NCBI GenBank assembly: GCA_049975325.1
Contig: JBNGDW010000029.1
Span: 1 to 17,644, forward strand
DNA length: 17,644 nucleotides
Origin: JBNGDW01 sp049975325
Lineage (GTDB): Bacteria > Cloacimonadota > Cloacimonadia > JGIOTU-2 > JBNGDW01
Reading direction: 5' to 3'
Positions 7,788 through 15,653 of the stretch are shown here, one piece after another (the stretch's first letter is position 1; every line of letters starts with the position of its first letter). A program made the position numbers and the translations under genes. The notes below the pieces were generated by a model. It did no database searches. It saw nothing but the letters and a program-made list of their open reading frames with translations, and had not been told where the DNA came from.

Positions 7788-9269
7788 ATGAATTGGTATA
7801 TATTTGGTCTTATTATTTACATCTGTTTTCTGTTGGTAGTAAGTTATTATGCTTCGAAAAAAATAAAGGGTAGCGATGACTTTATAGTTGCTAGTCGCTC
7901 TTTGCCTTCATGGCTACTTGTTGGCGTCTTTGCTGGACTTTGGCTTGGCGGCGGAACATTGATAGGAGCATCGGGCGCTGCATTTGATTTTGGATTTTGG
8001 AGCACTGAGGAACAATGGGGAGTTATTCCAGATCCTTATGGAGCCGGCCTATGTCTAATACTTGGGGGGCTTTTCTATTTTACTACAATTCGTAAGTTGG
8101 GTGGAGTTACCTTAGCTGACTATTTTACTACTAGATTTGGGCGTAAGGCAGGATTAATATCAACGATTGTTATGATATTTGCATGGCTATTCTGGGTATC
8201 ATCGGAACTAGTAGTTATTGGAAAAGTTTTATTTTCTGTTTTAGGATTGCCATACGCAGTGTCTGTTTGGATCGGCCTGATAATTGTTATTATTTATACA
8301 ATAGCTGGTGGCCTTTGGTCGATTGCATTCACCGATCTGATACAGGTGGGGCTTATCCTTATTGGAATTATATTAATGCTTCCTATTGGACTATCTTTGG
8401 TAGGCGGCTGGAAGACAGTTTTGGCAACTCTTCCAAAAGAAATGTTTCAATTCTTCCCGGTTGCACCGGCAAACATATCCCCTTTGCGCAGATGGATTCC
8501 GTGGATTGCCGGATGGATGATTATAGGTTTAGGCTCCCTCGCTACTCCAGATATTGTTCAGACTGCACATTCGGGGAAAGGCCACCGAGATGTACGTATT
8601 GCGAGTATTGGAGCAGGATTTATATACTGGATATTTGGCACTATGGTGGTCGTACTGGGAATGATCGGTGCGGCTTTAGTATCTCGCGGTATAATCACAC
8701 CAGACTCACTTCAGGGAGATAGCGAACTTATACTCCTAGTATTGGCGCAGCAGTTTTTCCCCATCCCCATAGCTGTTATTTTCATTGTAGCTATTTTTGG
8801 TGCTGTTATGTCTTCTATTGATGGTGCTCTACTAGCGCTATCTACACTTTTTACTAAAAATATTCTACAAGATTATGTAAATTCCGACATTAGCGAGAAA
8901 CGGCTACTTTTATATGGGAGGGTAGCTGTTGTGGCGTTTGCAATAATTACCGCTTTAATTGGAGTAAATTTTTCCCATGTCTTTCTCCTTATGAACTTTG
9001 GCTTCGATTGTCTATTAGCCGGTCTGTTTGTGCCGCTTACGCTTGGAATTTATTGGAAAGGTGCTACCAGGTCTGGCTTTTACGCTGGAATAACTACAGG
9101 AATATTTTTAAGAGTAATTCTTAGTGGCATTATAGAAGGATGGGGATTGGAGACTGTCATGTATCCAGAAAATTGGTATATTTATACCATTATTGCTCCA
9201 CTTGCTAATCTAGTTGCTATGGTGACAGTGTCGATAGCTAGCAGGTGGAAAGAAAAACCTATTAAATAA
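7788..9269 (+). CDS. Sodium:solute symporter (SSS family)
   Basis: A 493-aa membrane protein of the SSS family (PF00474, LeuT fold), with about 13 hydrophobic helices. Family-like features are SYYASKKIKGSDDFIVASRSLPSW at the first cytoplasmic loop, LGGVTLADYFTTRFGRKAG, AGGLWSIAFTDLIQ, the ATPDIVQTAHSGKGHRDVR segment and GAVMSSIDGALLALSTLFTKNI. It uses a Na+ (or H+) gradient for solute uptake. The substrate cannot be read from the sequence. Its place between aguA and the carbamate kinase suggests agmatine, putrescine, arginine or another polyamine. Shine-Dalgarno is poor before the ATG, so translation may depend on upstream genes. A long reading frame at 8183-8722 is only a shadow of this gene. 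The enterococcal agmatine operon, as I know it, has no such gene. Confidence 0.9.
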   Translation: MNWYIFGLIIYICFLLVVSYYASKKIKGSDDFIVASRSLPSWLLVGVFAGLWLGGGTLIGASGAAFDFGFWSTEEQWGVIPDPYGAGLCLILGGLFYFTTIRKLGGVTLADYFTTRFGRKAGLISTIVMIFAWLFWVSSELVVIGKVLFSVLGLPYAVSVWIGLIIVIIYTIAGGLWSIAFTDLIQVGLILIGIILMLPIGLSLVGGWKTVLATLPKEMFQFFPVAPANISPLRRWIPWIAGWMIIGLGSLATPDIVQTAHSGKGHRDVRIASIGAGFIYWIFGTMVVVLGMIGAALVSRGIITPDSLQGDSELILLVLAQQFFPIPIAVIFIVAIFGAVMSSIDGALLALSTLFTKNILQDYVNSDISEKRLLLYGRVAVVAFAIITALIGVNFSHVFLLMNFGFDCLLAGLFVPLTLGIYWKGATRSGFYAGITTGIFLRVILSGIIEGWGLETVMYPENWYIYTIIAPLANLVAMVTVSIASRWKEKPIK

Positions 9270-9333
9270 ATGGATAATGATTTAATGAGCAAATCTTTTA
9301 GTATTTTTCAATAAAATCAATATTGGAGTTTAT

Positions 9334-10272
9334 ATGGAAAAACTTGCTGTTGTCGCCATCGGTGGTAATTCCTTGATTAAGGATAATGAGCATCAATCAG
9401 TAGAGGATCAGAAAAAAGCAGTGGAAGAGACATGTGTACATCTTGTTGATCTGGTAGAACAAGGGTATAACCTTGTCATTACTCATGGAAATGGTCCGCA
9501 GGTTGGCTTTCTTCTACTGAGATCTGAGATTGCAAAGAAATATTTGCCAATTGAGCCACTAGATAGTTGCGTCGCAAATACACAAGGTTCTCTGGGGTAT
9601 TATATAGAGCAAGGACTTTACAATGAATTTTACAGAAGGGGAATAAAGGGAACCGCTAGTACAGTCATCACCCAGGTGGAAGTCTCTCAGGATGATCCGG
9701 CATTTCAGAACCCAACTAAGCCCATAGGTCCATTTTATAGGAAAAAAGAGACAGAAAATTTGCGGGCTCAAGGTTGGGATATAATTGAGGATGCAGGACG
9801 TGGATGGCGTAGAGTTGTGCCTTCGCCTGTGCCCCGAAAAATTATTGAATTAGATGCGATTCGCACTCTTATTGAGCAGGGTTTTGTCGTTATCGGAGTT
9901 GGCGGAGGAGGAATTCCGGTAATAAGAGATGGAAATGGTTGTTTGAAAGGTGTCGCAGCAGTTATTGATAAAGACCTTGCTTCAAGCCTGCTTGCCCAGA
10001 ATTTGAACGCCGAACTGCTTATTATTTCTACAACTGTAGAAAAAGTGGCTCTTTACTTTGGTAAACCAGAACAGAGGGATATTGATAGGATGACCGTTTG
10101 TGAGGCTGAAAGATATCTGGAAAAGGGACATTTTGCAGAAGGAAGCATGGCTCCAAAAATTAGAGCAAGTATTTCGTTTATTAAAAATGGGGGAAAAGAG
10201 GCAGTTATTACTACTCCATTTAAACTGAAAGATGCACTAAAGGGCAGCACAGGTACCCATATTGTAGCGTAA
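9334..10272 (+). CDS. arcC: Carbamate kinase
   Basis: Transfers phosphate from carbamoyl phosphate to ADP, giving ATP plus carbamate, which decays to ammonia and CO2. It is the energy-conserving last step of the agmatine (or arginine) deiminase pathway. The 312-aa length is typical. Amino-acid-kinase family motifs are AIGGNSLI (8-15), ITHGNGPQVG (49-58), the glycine-rich GVGGGGIPV, and AVIDKDLASSLLA in the nucleotide and Mg binding region; AEGSMAPKI near the C-terminus is carbamate-kinase-like. GGAG lies five bases before the ATG. It follows the symporter by 64 nt and is the last gene of the operon. In agmatine operons the same gene is also called aguC. No arginine deiminase (arcA) is present in the window, so carbamoyl phosphate should come from PtcA. 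Confidence 0.95.
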   Translation: MEKLAVVAIGGNSLIKDNEHQSVEDQKKAVEETCVHLVDLVEQGYNLVITHGNGPQVGFLLLRSEIAKKYLPIEPLDSCVANTQGSLGYYIEQGLYNEFYRRGIKGTASTVITQVEVSQDDPAFQNPTKPIGPFYRKKETENLRAQGWDIIEDAGRGWRRVVPSPVPRKIIELDAIRTLIEQGFVVIGVGGGGIPVIRDGNGCLKGVAAVIDKDLASSLLAQNLNAELLIISTTVEKVALYFGKPEQRDIDRMTVCEAERYLEKGHFAEGSMAPKIRASISFIKNGGKEAVITTPFKLKDALKGSTGTHIVA

Positions 10273-10343
10273 GATAGAAGAATTATTCCTCATTCATTGG
10301 ACAATTATCAATACTTCTTACTTCCTCATTTCTCCTACATAAG
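10273..10343. other. Convergent intergenic region, no clear terminator
   Basis: The 71 nt between the ends of arcC and the radical SAM gene hold a 9-bp direct repeat, TTCCTCATT (10286-10294 and 10322-10330). There is also a weak imperfect pairing of AAGATAGAAG (10271-10280) with CTTCTTACTT. I see no GC-rich hairpin with a T-run on either strand. Confidence 0.4.
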
Positions 10344-11294
10344 TTAGCATTTTTCTCTTCTATTTCCTTTAAACGGTTTTTTCTTTTTGAAATCTGGCAC
10401 AAAATCGATCTTGTCCTCTTCTGTTTTAAAATTAAAGGGGAATTGGACATACATATTTGTGAAGCCAAGGCTTTGGGCATGCTCATATACTTGCCTGAAT
10501 TCCTCATTGGTTATGCGTCTATTAAGAAATTCAATTTTAGAATAGCGCGCTGGAGTATATTGTGACATAAGGCTTATAGGGATATTCCTGCCAAATTCTA
10601 TAAAAAGAATGGTTAGAACCTTTTTTGAATTTTCTATATTATCAGGTAGGATCAAATGTCGCACTAAGACACCTTTTTTGGCCGGGTGGGGATAACCCAT
10701 CTCAGTATCTAAAAATCCCTTTTGCTTGACCATTTCACAAATTGCATTTAGTGTAACATCCGGATAGTCATCACAATGGGAGAGTTTCAGGCTGAGTTTA
10801 CTATCTGCATATTTGAAGTCAGGCATATAGATGTCGGCGTATGGTTCAATAGAGCGCAAAGAGGAGATTTTTTGGTAGCCAGAGGTATTATACAGAATAG
10901 GAATCTTGATCCCTTTTTTTCGTACACCTTTTACTATTTCAATAGTATGTGGAAAGAAATGGTCAGGTGTGACAAAATTTACATTATGGATGTGGCTGTG
11001 TATATGCATAAAGCTGATTGCTCTCACCACTTTGTCTATTTCCCATTTTTCTCCTATCCCATCGATAGAAATCTGGTAGTTCTGACAATAGGTACACCTG
11101 AGGGAACATCCTGTAAAGAACACGGTGCCAGAGCCATTCGTTCCAGAAATCGGAGGTTCTTCACCATAATGCGGACCTATACTTGCGATTCGTAGTGTTG
11201 CCGTCTCTCCACATATTCCATTATGATTCTTTGTACGGTCAACTCCACAATTTCGTGGACATAGGTGACAATTTTTATACGAGTTAAGATCCAT
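10344..11294 (-). CDS. Radical SAM protein, PflA/PflX-like
   Basis: A 316-aa radical S-adenosylmethionine enzyme of the COG1313 type, related to pyruvate formate-lyase activating enzymes. The 4Fe-4S-binding CxxxCxxC motif is in GCSLRCTYCQN (Cys63, Cys67, Cys70). An additional N-terminal cysteine set (Cys9, Cys12, Cys16, Cys28 in CHLCPRNCG and GICG) is characteristic of this subgroup. Conserved downstream pieces are FVTPDHFFPH, LYNTSGYQ, YMPDFKYAD and VLVRHLILPDN. Its substrate is unknown. No glycyl-radical enzyme gene is beside it, so direct PflB activation is not supported here. The ATG is preceded immediately by GAAGG with almost no spacing, but a TGA two codons upstream rules out a longer product. 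It lies 55 nt after meaB in the lon operon. The C-terminus is Lys/Arg rich. Confidence 0.88.
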   Translation of the reverse strand: MDLNSYKNCHLCPRNCGVDRTKNHNGICGETATLRIASIGPHYGEEPPISGTNGSGTVFFTGCSLRCTYCQNYQISIDGIGEKWEIDKVVRAISFMHIHSHIHNVNFVTPDHFFPHTIEIVKGVRKKGIKIPILYNTSGYQKISSLRSIEPYADIYMPDFKYADSKLSLKLSHCDDYPDVTLNAICEMVKQKGFLDTEMGYPHPAKKGVLVRHLILPDNIENSKKVLTILFIEFGRNIPISLMSQYTPARYSKIEFLNRRITNEEFRQVYEHAQSLGFTNMYVQFPFNFKTEEDKIDFVPDFKKKKPFKGNRREKC

Positions 11295-11349
11295 CCTTCA
11301 CAATCAGTAGGTATATTGTTGAATAGATAAGTTATGGAATTTTTCCACT

Positions 11350-12318
11350 TTATTTAGGTGGTCCTAAGTTAGTTAGTATATTATTTTGTAGAACTTTATT
11401 GGCAATGGAGTATGGATCTTCTTGATTTTGATATATTGAATCAACTATTTTTAGTAGTTGCTGATCAGCTGCGAGTCTGTTCTTTGTATGAGCCAGCAAT
11501 TTTTCTTGGATAATACCAATAATTTCGTGTTCGATTCTAAGTTTTCGTTTTTGTATGAGCTTTCCACTCTGGCTAAGAAAATTCTGGTGATTTCTGATAG
11601 CCTGATAAAGTTCATCTATTCCCACTTTCTGATTGGCGATTGTTTGCACTATTGGTGGTACATAGTGATTGTTACTTTCTGCCAGTGTTTGAAAGAATTT
11701 TAGTTCTGCAAGAATTTTATCTATGCCTGGCATATCTGCTTTATTCAAGGCAAAGATATCAGCAATCTCTATAATTCCGGCTTTCATTATTTGGATGTCA
11801 TCCCCTGAACCAGGGGTGAGCACGAGAACTACAGTATCTGCATGCTCTACCACCTCGATTTCAGATTGGCCAACTCCAACCGTTTCTAGTATAATGTATC
11901 GACATCCTAAGGCAGAGAGAATTGTGATAACATTGTTGATGTTGGGTGCCAGCCCTCCAAAATGGTTTCGGGTACCCATGCTTCGAATAAAGACCTTATT
12001 ATCTGTGGCGTGCTTTTGCAGTCTAACCCTATCTCCTAATAATGCTCCACCTGTAAAAGGGCTTGTCGGATCTACAGCAATAACTCCAATTCGTTTGTCC
12101 TCCTCCCGAAATTTTTTGATAACTTTATCGGTTAGAGTACTTTTTCCCACTCCGGGAGCGCCAGTGATACCAAGCAAATAACTATTTTTTCTGTAAGGAT
12201 AGAGTCTTTTTACAATTTCTTCAGTGTGTTCGTCGTTTTCTACCATGGTAATGAGCCTTGCAGCTGCATACGAATCACCATTTAGTATGCTATCAATCAG
12301 TCTGTCGAGGTTTTTCAT
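11350..12318 (-). CDS. meaB: Methylmalonyl-CoA mutase-associated GTPase MeaB
   Basis: G3E-family P-loop GTPase that loads and protects the cobalamin cofactor of methylmalonyl-CoA mutase (older name ArgK). The 322-aa length is normal. Visible motifs are Walker A GAPGVGKS (53-60), DPTSPFTGGALLGDRVRL (83-100), RSMGTRNHFGGLA (112-124), ETVGVGQSE (145-153) and the base-specificity motif NKAD (192-195). No mutase genes lie in the window. The protein implies a methylmalonyl-CoA mutase (or a related acyl-CoA mutase) elsewhere, hence propionate or succinate metabolism. It follows the DUF4911-like gene by 11 nt. The ribosome site is weak (AAGGT about eight bases upstream), so it is probably translated with its upstream neighbours. 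Confidence 0.95.
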   Translation of the reverse strand: MKNLDRLIDSILNGDSYAAARLITMVENDEHTEEIVKRLYPYRKNSYLLGITGAPGVGKSTLTDKVIKKFREEDKRIGVIAVDPTSPFTGGALLGDRVRLQKHATDNKVFIRSMGTRNHFGGLAPNINNVITILSALGCRYIILETVGVGQSEIEVVEHADTVVLVLTPGSGDDIQIMKAGIIEIADIFALNKADMPGIDKILAELKFFQTLAESNNHYVPPIVQTIANQKVGIDELYQAIRNHQNFLSQSGKLIQKRKLRIEHEIIGIIQEKLLAHTKNRLAADQQLLKIVDSIYQNQEDPYSIANKVLQNNILTNLGPPK

Positions 12319-12329
12319 TCCCTATACCT

Positions 12330-12593
12330 TCAATAAGAAAAGTTGCGGAGGTATGATATTATTTTTTTTACCTCTGGGGCAAAATCTTTTGGGCAAACGA
12401 TTCGTATTATTGATTTTTGTTTATCAATAGTTGAGTAATTGCAGTAACCTTCAAAAGATTCTAATATATAGCATAAAATCTGCAAATCCCGGGAGGAGGA
12501 TTGAATAATCAATTCAACTGCGGAGTCCTTGAGGATGTTCTCTTCTAACTCAACGATCTGCATTTTGGGCGATATGAAATCAGATTTAAGCAA
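12330..12593 (-). CDS. Small DUF4911-like protein
   Basis: Up to 87 aa, without signal peptide or membrane segment. The core (AVELIIQSSSRDLQILCYILESFEGYCNYST, then a short segment and IIRIVCPKDFAPEVKKIISYL) resembles my recollection of the DUF4911 family. Those are small proteins of about 75-80 aa with a helix ending in an E-x-x-E-G-like turn and a C-terminal strand and helix. No function is known to me. The start is uncertain: the frame opens with TTG at 12593, 11 nt after the lon stop, and the first ATG is at 12563 (77 aa). Neither has a clear Shine-Dalgarno, so coupling to lon is likely. The position directly between lon and meaB, 11 nt from each, shows it is a real member of the operon. 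Confidence 0.7.
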   Translation of the reverse strand: MLKSDFISPKMQIVELEENILKDSAVELIIQSSSRDLQILCYILESFEGYCNYSTIDKQKSIIRIVCPKDFAPEVKKIISYLRNFSY

Positions 12594-12604
12594 GGAGATT
12601 TATA

Positions 12605-14974
12605 TTACTTCTTGTTTTTGTCTTTTGTCTCTTCAAGTGTAAGATTGAGAACCTCATTCATAGTTTCTACAGGGATGATGTTTAATCCTTTTTTAAGTTC
12701 TTTAGGAATTTCTTTTAGCTGATTAGCATTTCTTTTTGGGATGATAACATTTTCTATTTGGGCACGATGTGCAGCGACCAGTTTTTCAGCAAGACCTCCG
12801 ATAGGAAGCACGTTACCGGTTAAGGTAAGTTCCCCTGTCATAGCATAGTCGCTTTTAACTTTTCTGCCAGAGAGTGCTGAGATAATGGCGGTTGCAATTG
12901 TGATTCCTGCTGATGGTCCATCTTTGGGAATCGCTCCTTCTGGGACATGGACATGGATATCCTTCTTCTGATAAAAGTTCTCTTCAATTCCATAATCTTG
13001 GTAGTGTGCACGGGCAAAGGTCAGAGCTGCATTTGCGGACTCTTTCATAACATCTCCAAGCTTGCCGGTGAGAATCAGGTTGCCTTTACCTATTAAGGCA
13101 GCAACTTCTATCTGTAACGGCACGCCTCCTGCCGGAGTCCATGCGAGTCCATTTGCAATGCCAGCTTGGTCTATTTTTTTGACTTCTGCGAAGCTATATT
13201 TGGGTACACCTAGATATGTTGATATATTTTTTTGCGTAATTTTGTAATGTTTTTTTGATTTATCTGCTAGATAATGGCGTGCGATTTTTCGAAGTATAGA
13301 AGCAATTTCTCGCTCTAACTGCCGCACTCCAGCCTCTTGTGTGTAATGTCTGACTATTTCCTGAAAAGCAGTGTCAATAAATTCTATAGTGATATGCAGC
13401 CGTGTCAGACCATGATTTGCCAGTTGCTTTGGTAAGAGATATTTTTTGGCTATCATAACCTTTTCGAATTCTGTGTATCCAGGAAGCGAGATTACTTCCA
13501 TTCGGTCGCGAAGCGCAGGAGGAATGGCATAAAGATCATTTGCAGTGGTTATAAATAGAACTTGAGATAAATCGTATCCGATTTCGAGATAATGGTCATG
13601 GAATTCAAAATTTTGTTCAGGATCAAGCACTTCTAAAAGAGCAGCTGAAGGGTCTCCTCGAAAATCCATACTCATTTTATCTACTTCGTCAAGCATAATA
13701 ACTGGATTTTTACTACCCAGACGCCTCATAGCCTGAATTATAACGCCTGGCATTGCTCCAATATAGGTCTTTCGGTGTCCTCTGATTTCTGCTTCATCTC
13801 TCACTCCACCGAGGGACAAGCGTGTAAATTCCCTTTTTAGAGCCCGGGCGATAGACTGTCCTAGGGATGTTTTCCCAACTCCAGGAGGGCCGACAAAACA
13901 TAAGATCTGTCCCTTCATTTTATCTACTATCTCAAGCACAGAAAGATATTCCAGGATGCGCTCTTTGACCTGCTTCAGTCCGTAGTGATCCTGCTCAAGA
14001 ATGTTCTCAGCTTTTTTTATAGATACTTTTCTACCTTTTGGTGGATTCTCCCAGGGCACTTCAACAATCCAATTGAGATAGTTTAAAGAGACAGTATATT
14101 CTGGAGACATCCTATTAGTCTGTTTCAGTTTGTTTAATTCATATTCAGCTTTTTTGCGAGCTTCTTCTGTTAGAGGGAGTTTTTTCAATTTTTTTTCTAT
14201 CTCTTTTATCTCAGGATTTTCTTTCTCCTTTATACCAAGTTCTTTCTGGATTGCTTGAAGTTCCTGACTTAGGAGATATTCTTTTTGTGATTTTGATAAT
14301 TGGGATTGAACATCAGTGGCAATTTTTTTTCGTAAACGCAATATACCAATTTCCTTGGCAAGCTCTTTGTTTAAATAGGGCAGTCTTTGTTGGAGGGGGT
14401 ATTCTAAAATTTTTTGCTTTACCACAAGGTCGAGTTCTGTGTGAGCAGCAATAAAGTCTATTTTAGGCTCGTCATTTTGTATATTGTTAAAATTTATCAA
14501 CATATCCTCAGGAATATTTTTATTTAAAGAGATATATTCCTTTATCAGATCCTCTAAATTTCGCATCAGTGCTCTATTTCCTGAAGTATCAGGCAGAGTT
14601 TCCGGCTCAATTAGATTGTATCTGGCTTTTAGCATTCCTTCTTCTTCAAATATATCTACTACTTTTACGCGTTGGATACCTTCTACAAGAAGTCTAATTG
14701 AGGTATCAGGCATTTTGAGTAGCTGTAAGATACGGCATATTGTGCCTACCTGGTAGAGATCAGAAGGTTTTGGGTTTTGAGTATCAGATGACTTTTGTGC
14801 GATACTTATAAACAATTTATCAGTCTCAAATGCCCTTTCCGTAGCTTTTACTGATCTTGATCTCCCAACTGAGAGTGGTATAACCTCATATGGGAAGATT
14901 ACCACATTCCTTATAGGAATAAGTGGCATAATATCGGCTAAATTAATCTCTTTTTCTCCAAATTTTATTTTCAT
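12605..14974 (-). CDS. lon: ATP-dependent protease Lon (class A)
   Basis: Homo-oligomeric cytosolic AAA+ protease that degrades misfolded and specific regulatory proteins. The 789-aa protein has the full architecture. The N-terminal substrate-binding LON domain is about 10-210, followed by a coiled-coil helical region of about 215-310. The AAA+ module has Walker A GPPGVGKT (362-369) and Walker B PVIMLDEVDKM. The C-terminal peptidase has the Ser-Lys dyad: Ser688 in PKDGPSAG and Lys731 in GGLAEKLVAAHRA, 43 residues apart as in E. coli Lon. AGAGGA lies about five bases before the ATG. It is the first gene of a minus-strand unit, with a TTGACA promoter about 40 nt upstream. No CIRCE-like operator is visible here, so it appears not to share HrcA control. 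Confidence 0.98.
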   Translation of the reverse strand: MKIKFGEKEINLADIMPLIPIRNVVIFPYEVIPLSVGRSRSVKATERAFETDKLFISIAQKSSDTQNPKPSDLYQVGTICRILQLLKMPDTSIRLLVEGIQRVKVVDIFEEEGMLKARYNLIEPETLPDTSGNRALMRNLEDLIKEYISLNKNIPEDMLINFNNIQNDEPKIDFIAAHTELDLVVKQKILEYPLQQRLPYLNKELAKEIGILRLRKKIATDVQSQLSKSQKEYLLSQELQAIQKELGIKEKENPEIKEIEKKLKKLPLTEEARKKAEYELNKLKQTNRMSPEYTVSLNYLNWIVEVPWENPPKGRKVSIKKAENILEQDHYGLKQVKERILEYLSVLEIVDKMKGQILCFVGPPGVGKTSLGQSIARALKREFTRLSLGGVRDEAEIRGHRKTYIGAMPGVIIQAMRRLGSKNPVIMLDEVDKMSMDFRGDPSAALLEVLDPEQNFEFHDHYLEIGYDLSQVLFITTANDLYAIPPALRDRMEVISLPGYTEFEKVMIAKKYLLPKQLANHGLTRLHITIEFIDTAFQEIVRHYTQEAGVRQLEREIASILRKIARHYLADKSKKHYKITQKNISTYLGVPKYSFAEVKKIDQAGIANGLAWTPAGGVPLQIEVAALIGKGNLILTGKLGDVMKESANAALTFARAHYQDYGIEENFYQKKDIHVHVPEGAIPKDGPSAGITIATAIISALSGRKVKSDYAMTGELTLTGNVLPIGGLAEKLVAAHRAQIENVIIPKRNANQLKEIPKELKKGLNIIPVETMNEVLNLTLEETKDKNKK

Positions 14975-15008
14975 AGTTTCCTCTATTTAGAATGTATTGA
15001 TTTTACTT

Positions 15009-15038
15009 ACAATATTACGAAAAATATCTATTTGTCAA
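15009..15038 (-). promoter_or_regulatory. Candidate promoter of the lon operon
   Basis: Minus strand: perfect -35 TTGACA (15033-15038), 18-nt spacer, -10 TATTGT (15009-15014, four of six). The predicted start is about 25-30 nt before the lon ATG. The -35 match is strong and the -10 weak. Confidence 0.5.
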
Positions 15039-15261
15039 ATTATAATAAACCCACTTTTAAATACAACGAGAATTCTGGGGTTACAGACAACCTTTTTACT
15101 CAGCCTTACATTTTTGCTATTTGGGTCTTTTAGGAGCATAAAGAAACCTTCCTTTTGGTAGGGTAAATTTAGAAAAATTAGTAAAGGGTACCTTCCTTAC
15201 AAACAGGAATTATAATATAAGAGAGTGAACTCAGCCTATAAGTTTTTGTCTGACTAAATTC
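15039..15261. other. Intergenic region between lon and tRNA-Pro promoters
   Basis: No convincing gene on either strand. The only structure noticed is a 9-bp direct repeat, ACCTTCCTT, at 15146-15154 and 15190-15198. The rest is AT-rich spacer between divergent transcription units. Confidence 0.5.
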
Positions 15262-15290
15262 TTGACTGTAATTTGAGATTTTATTAGATT
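15262..15290 (+). promoter_or_regulatory. Promoter of tRNA-Pro
   Basis: TTGACT (15262-15267), 17-nt spacer, TAGATT (15285-15290). The predicted start is near 15297, a few bases before the mature tRNA 5' end at 15304. Confidence 0.55.
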
Positions 15291-15303
15291 TGATTTAGAT
15301 TAT

Positions 15304-15381
15304 CGGGGTGTAGCGCAGTTCGGTCAGCGCGCTGCGTTCGGGACGCAGAGGTCGGAGGTTCAAATCCTCTCACCCCGACCA
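15304..15381 (+). tRNA. tRNA-Pro(CGG), CCA encoded
   Basis: A full cloverleaf can be drawn. The acceptor stem is CGGGGTG/CACCCCG. The D arm is GCGC/GCGC. The anticodon stem is CTGCG/CGCAG with loop TTCGGGA. The T stem is GGAGG/CCTCT with loop TTCAAAT. The anticodon CGG at 15339-15341 reads proline CCG codons. The discriminator base A is followed by a genomic CCA (15379-15381). The 5' C1, pairing with the last G, is typical of bacterial tRNA-Pro. Confidence 0.97.
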
Positions 15382-15479
15382 TTTCCATATTTTTGCCATT
15401 TAGTTTACCATGCGATAAAGCTGTGAATAAATACAAGAAAGAGAAAGAGTACTCTGGATTATTTGGTAAGGGGAATAGA

Positions 15480-15581
15480 AAGAGAGGATATTACCAGTCT
15501 TTCAGATGTTCCTGCTCAATTTAAGGAGAGGAGAAAAATGAACTCGCTCCTTTATTCATCAAAAAACCCATATCCTCTCTT
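15480..15581. repeat. Long-range inverted repeat enclosing a possible 15-codon ORF
   Basis: Perfect 12-bp arms, AAGAGAGGATAT (15480-15491) and ATATCCTCTCTT (15570-15581), are separated by 78 nt. Inside, AAGGAG (15523-15528) can pair with CTCCTT (15547-15552), placing the ATG at 15538 in the hairpin loop. A separate 10-bp palindrome, AGAGTACTCT, lies at 15446-15455. The structure could belong to a small RNA, a leader peptide or a transcript end. Confidence 0.5.
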
Positions 15582-15585
15582 CTAA
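15538..15585 (+). CDS. Possible 15-residue leader-type peptide
   Basis: An ATG with an unusually strong purine-rich ribosome site (AAGGAGAGGAG at 15523-15533, the inner GGAG five to seven bases upstream) opens a 15-codon frame, MNSLLYSSKNPYPLF, ending in TAA. The frame's last codons form the right arm of a 12-bp inverted repeat, and its ribosome site can be masked by a 6-bp hairpin. There is no protein-coding gene downstream on the same strand before 16382, so it is not an obvious attenuator leader. It may be chance. Confidence 0.2.
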   Translation: MNSLLYSSKNPYPLF

Positions 15586-15590
15586 TATTG

Positions 15591-15647
15591 AACCAATTTA
15601 ATCAGCGATTAAACTTTTTCGATTGGTTGTTAAATCTTAGCAAGATT
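15591..15647 (-). terminator. Hairpins downstream of the HU/bS22-like unit
   Basis: Two AT-rich hairpins lie 3' of the minus-strand stop at 15654. The first is AATCTT-AGC-AAGATT (15633-15647). The second has inner TTTAATC-AGC-GATTAAA (15597-15613) with outer arms AACCAA (15591-15596) and TTGGTT (15623-15628). They may end or protect the HU transcript. Both lack a GC-rich stem and a long T-run, so this is a weak terminator call. Confidence 0.35.
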
Positions 15648-15653
15648 GAATAG

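Noticed and set aside
8183..8722. 179-codon frame inside the symporter gene
   Set aside because: It overlaps in another frame, is Cys/Tyr/Arg rich without domain features, and the symporter frame is plainly the real one.
10273..10343. Intrinsic terminator between convergent arcC and the radical SAM gene
   Set aside because: No GC-rich stem with T-run on either strand; the imperfect pairing of AAGATAGAAG with CTTCTTACTT has a 33-nt loop and a 2x2 mismatch.
10283..10507. 74-codon minus-strand frame at the end of the radical SAM gene
   Set aside because: It is out of frame with the real gene and has no recognisable domain or ribosome site.
15146..15198. Direct repeat ACCTTCCTT twice, 44 nt apart
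   Set aside because: Only two short copies with no related context; chance is likely and there is no CRISPR-like periodicity.
15304..15381. tRNA-Pro as an integration site for a mobile element
   Set aside because: No integrase, no repeat of the tRNA 3' end and no foreign-looking genes are seen on either side.
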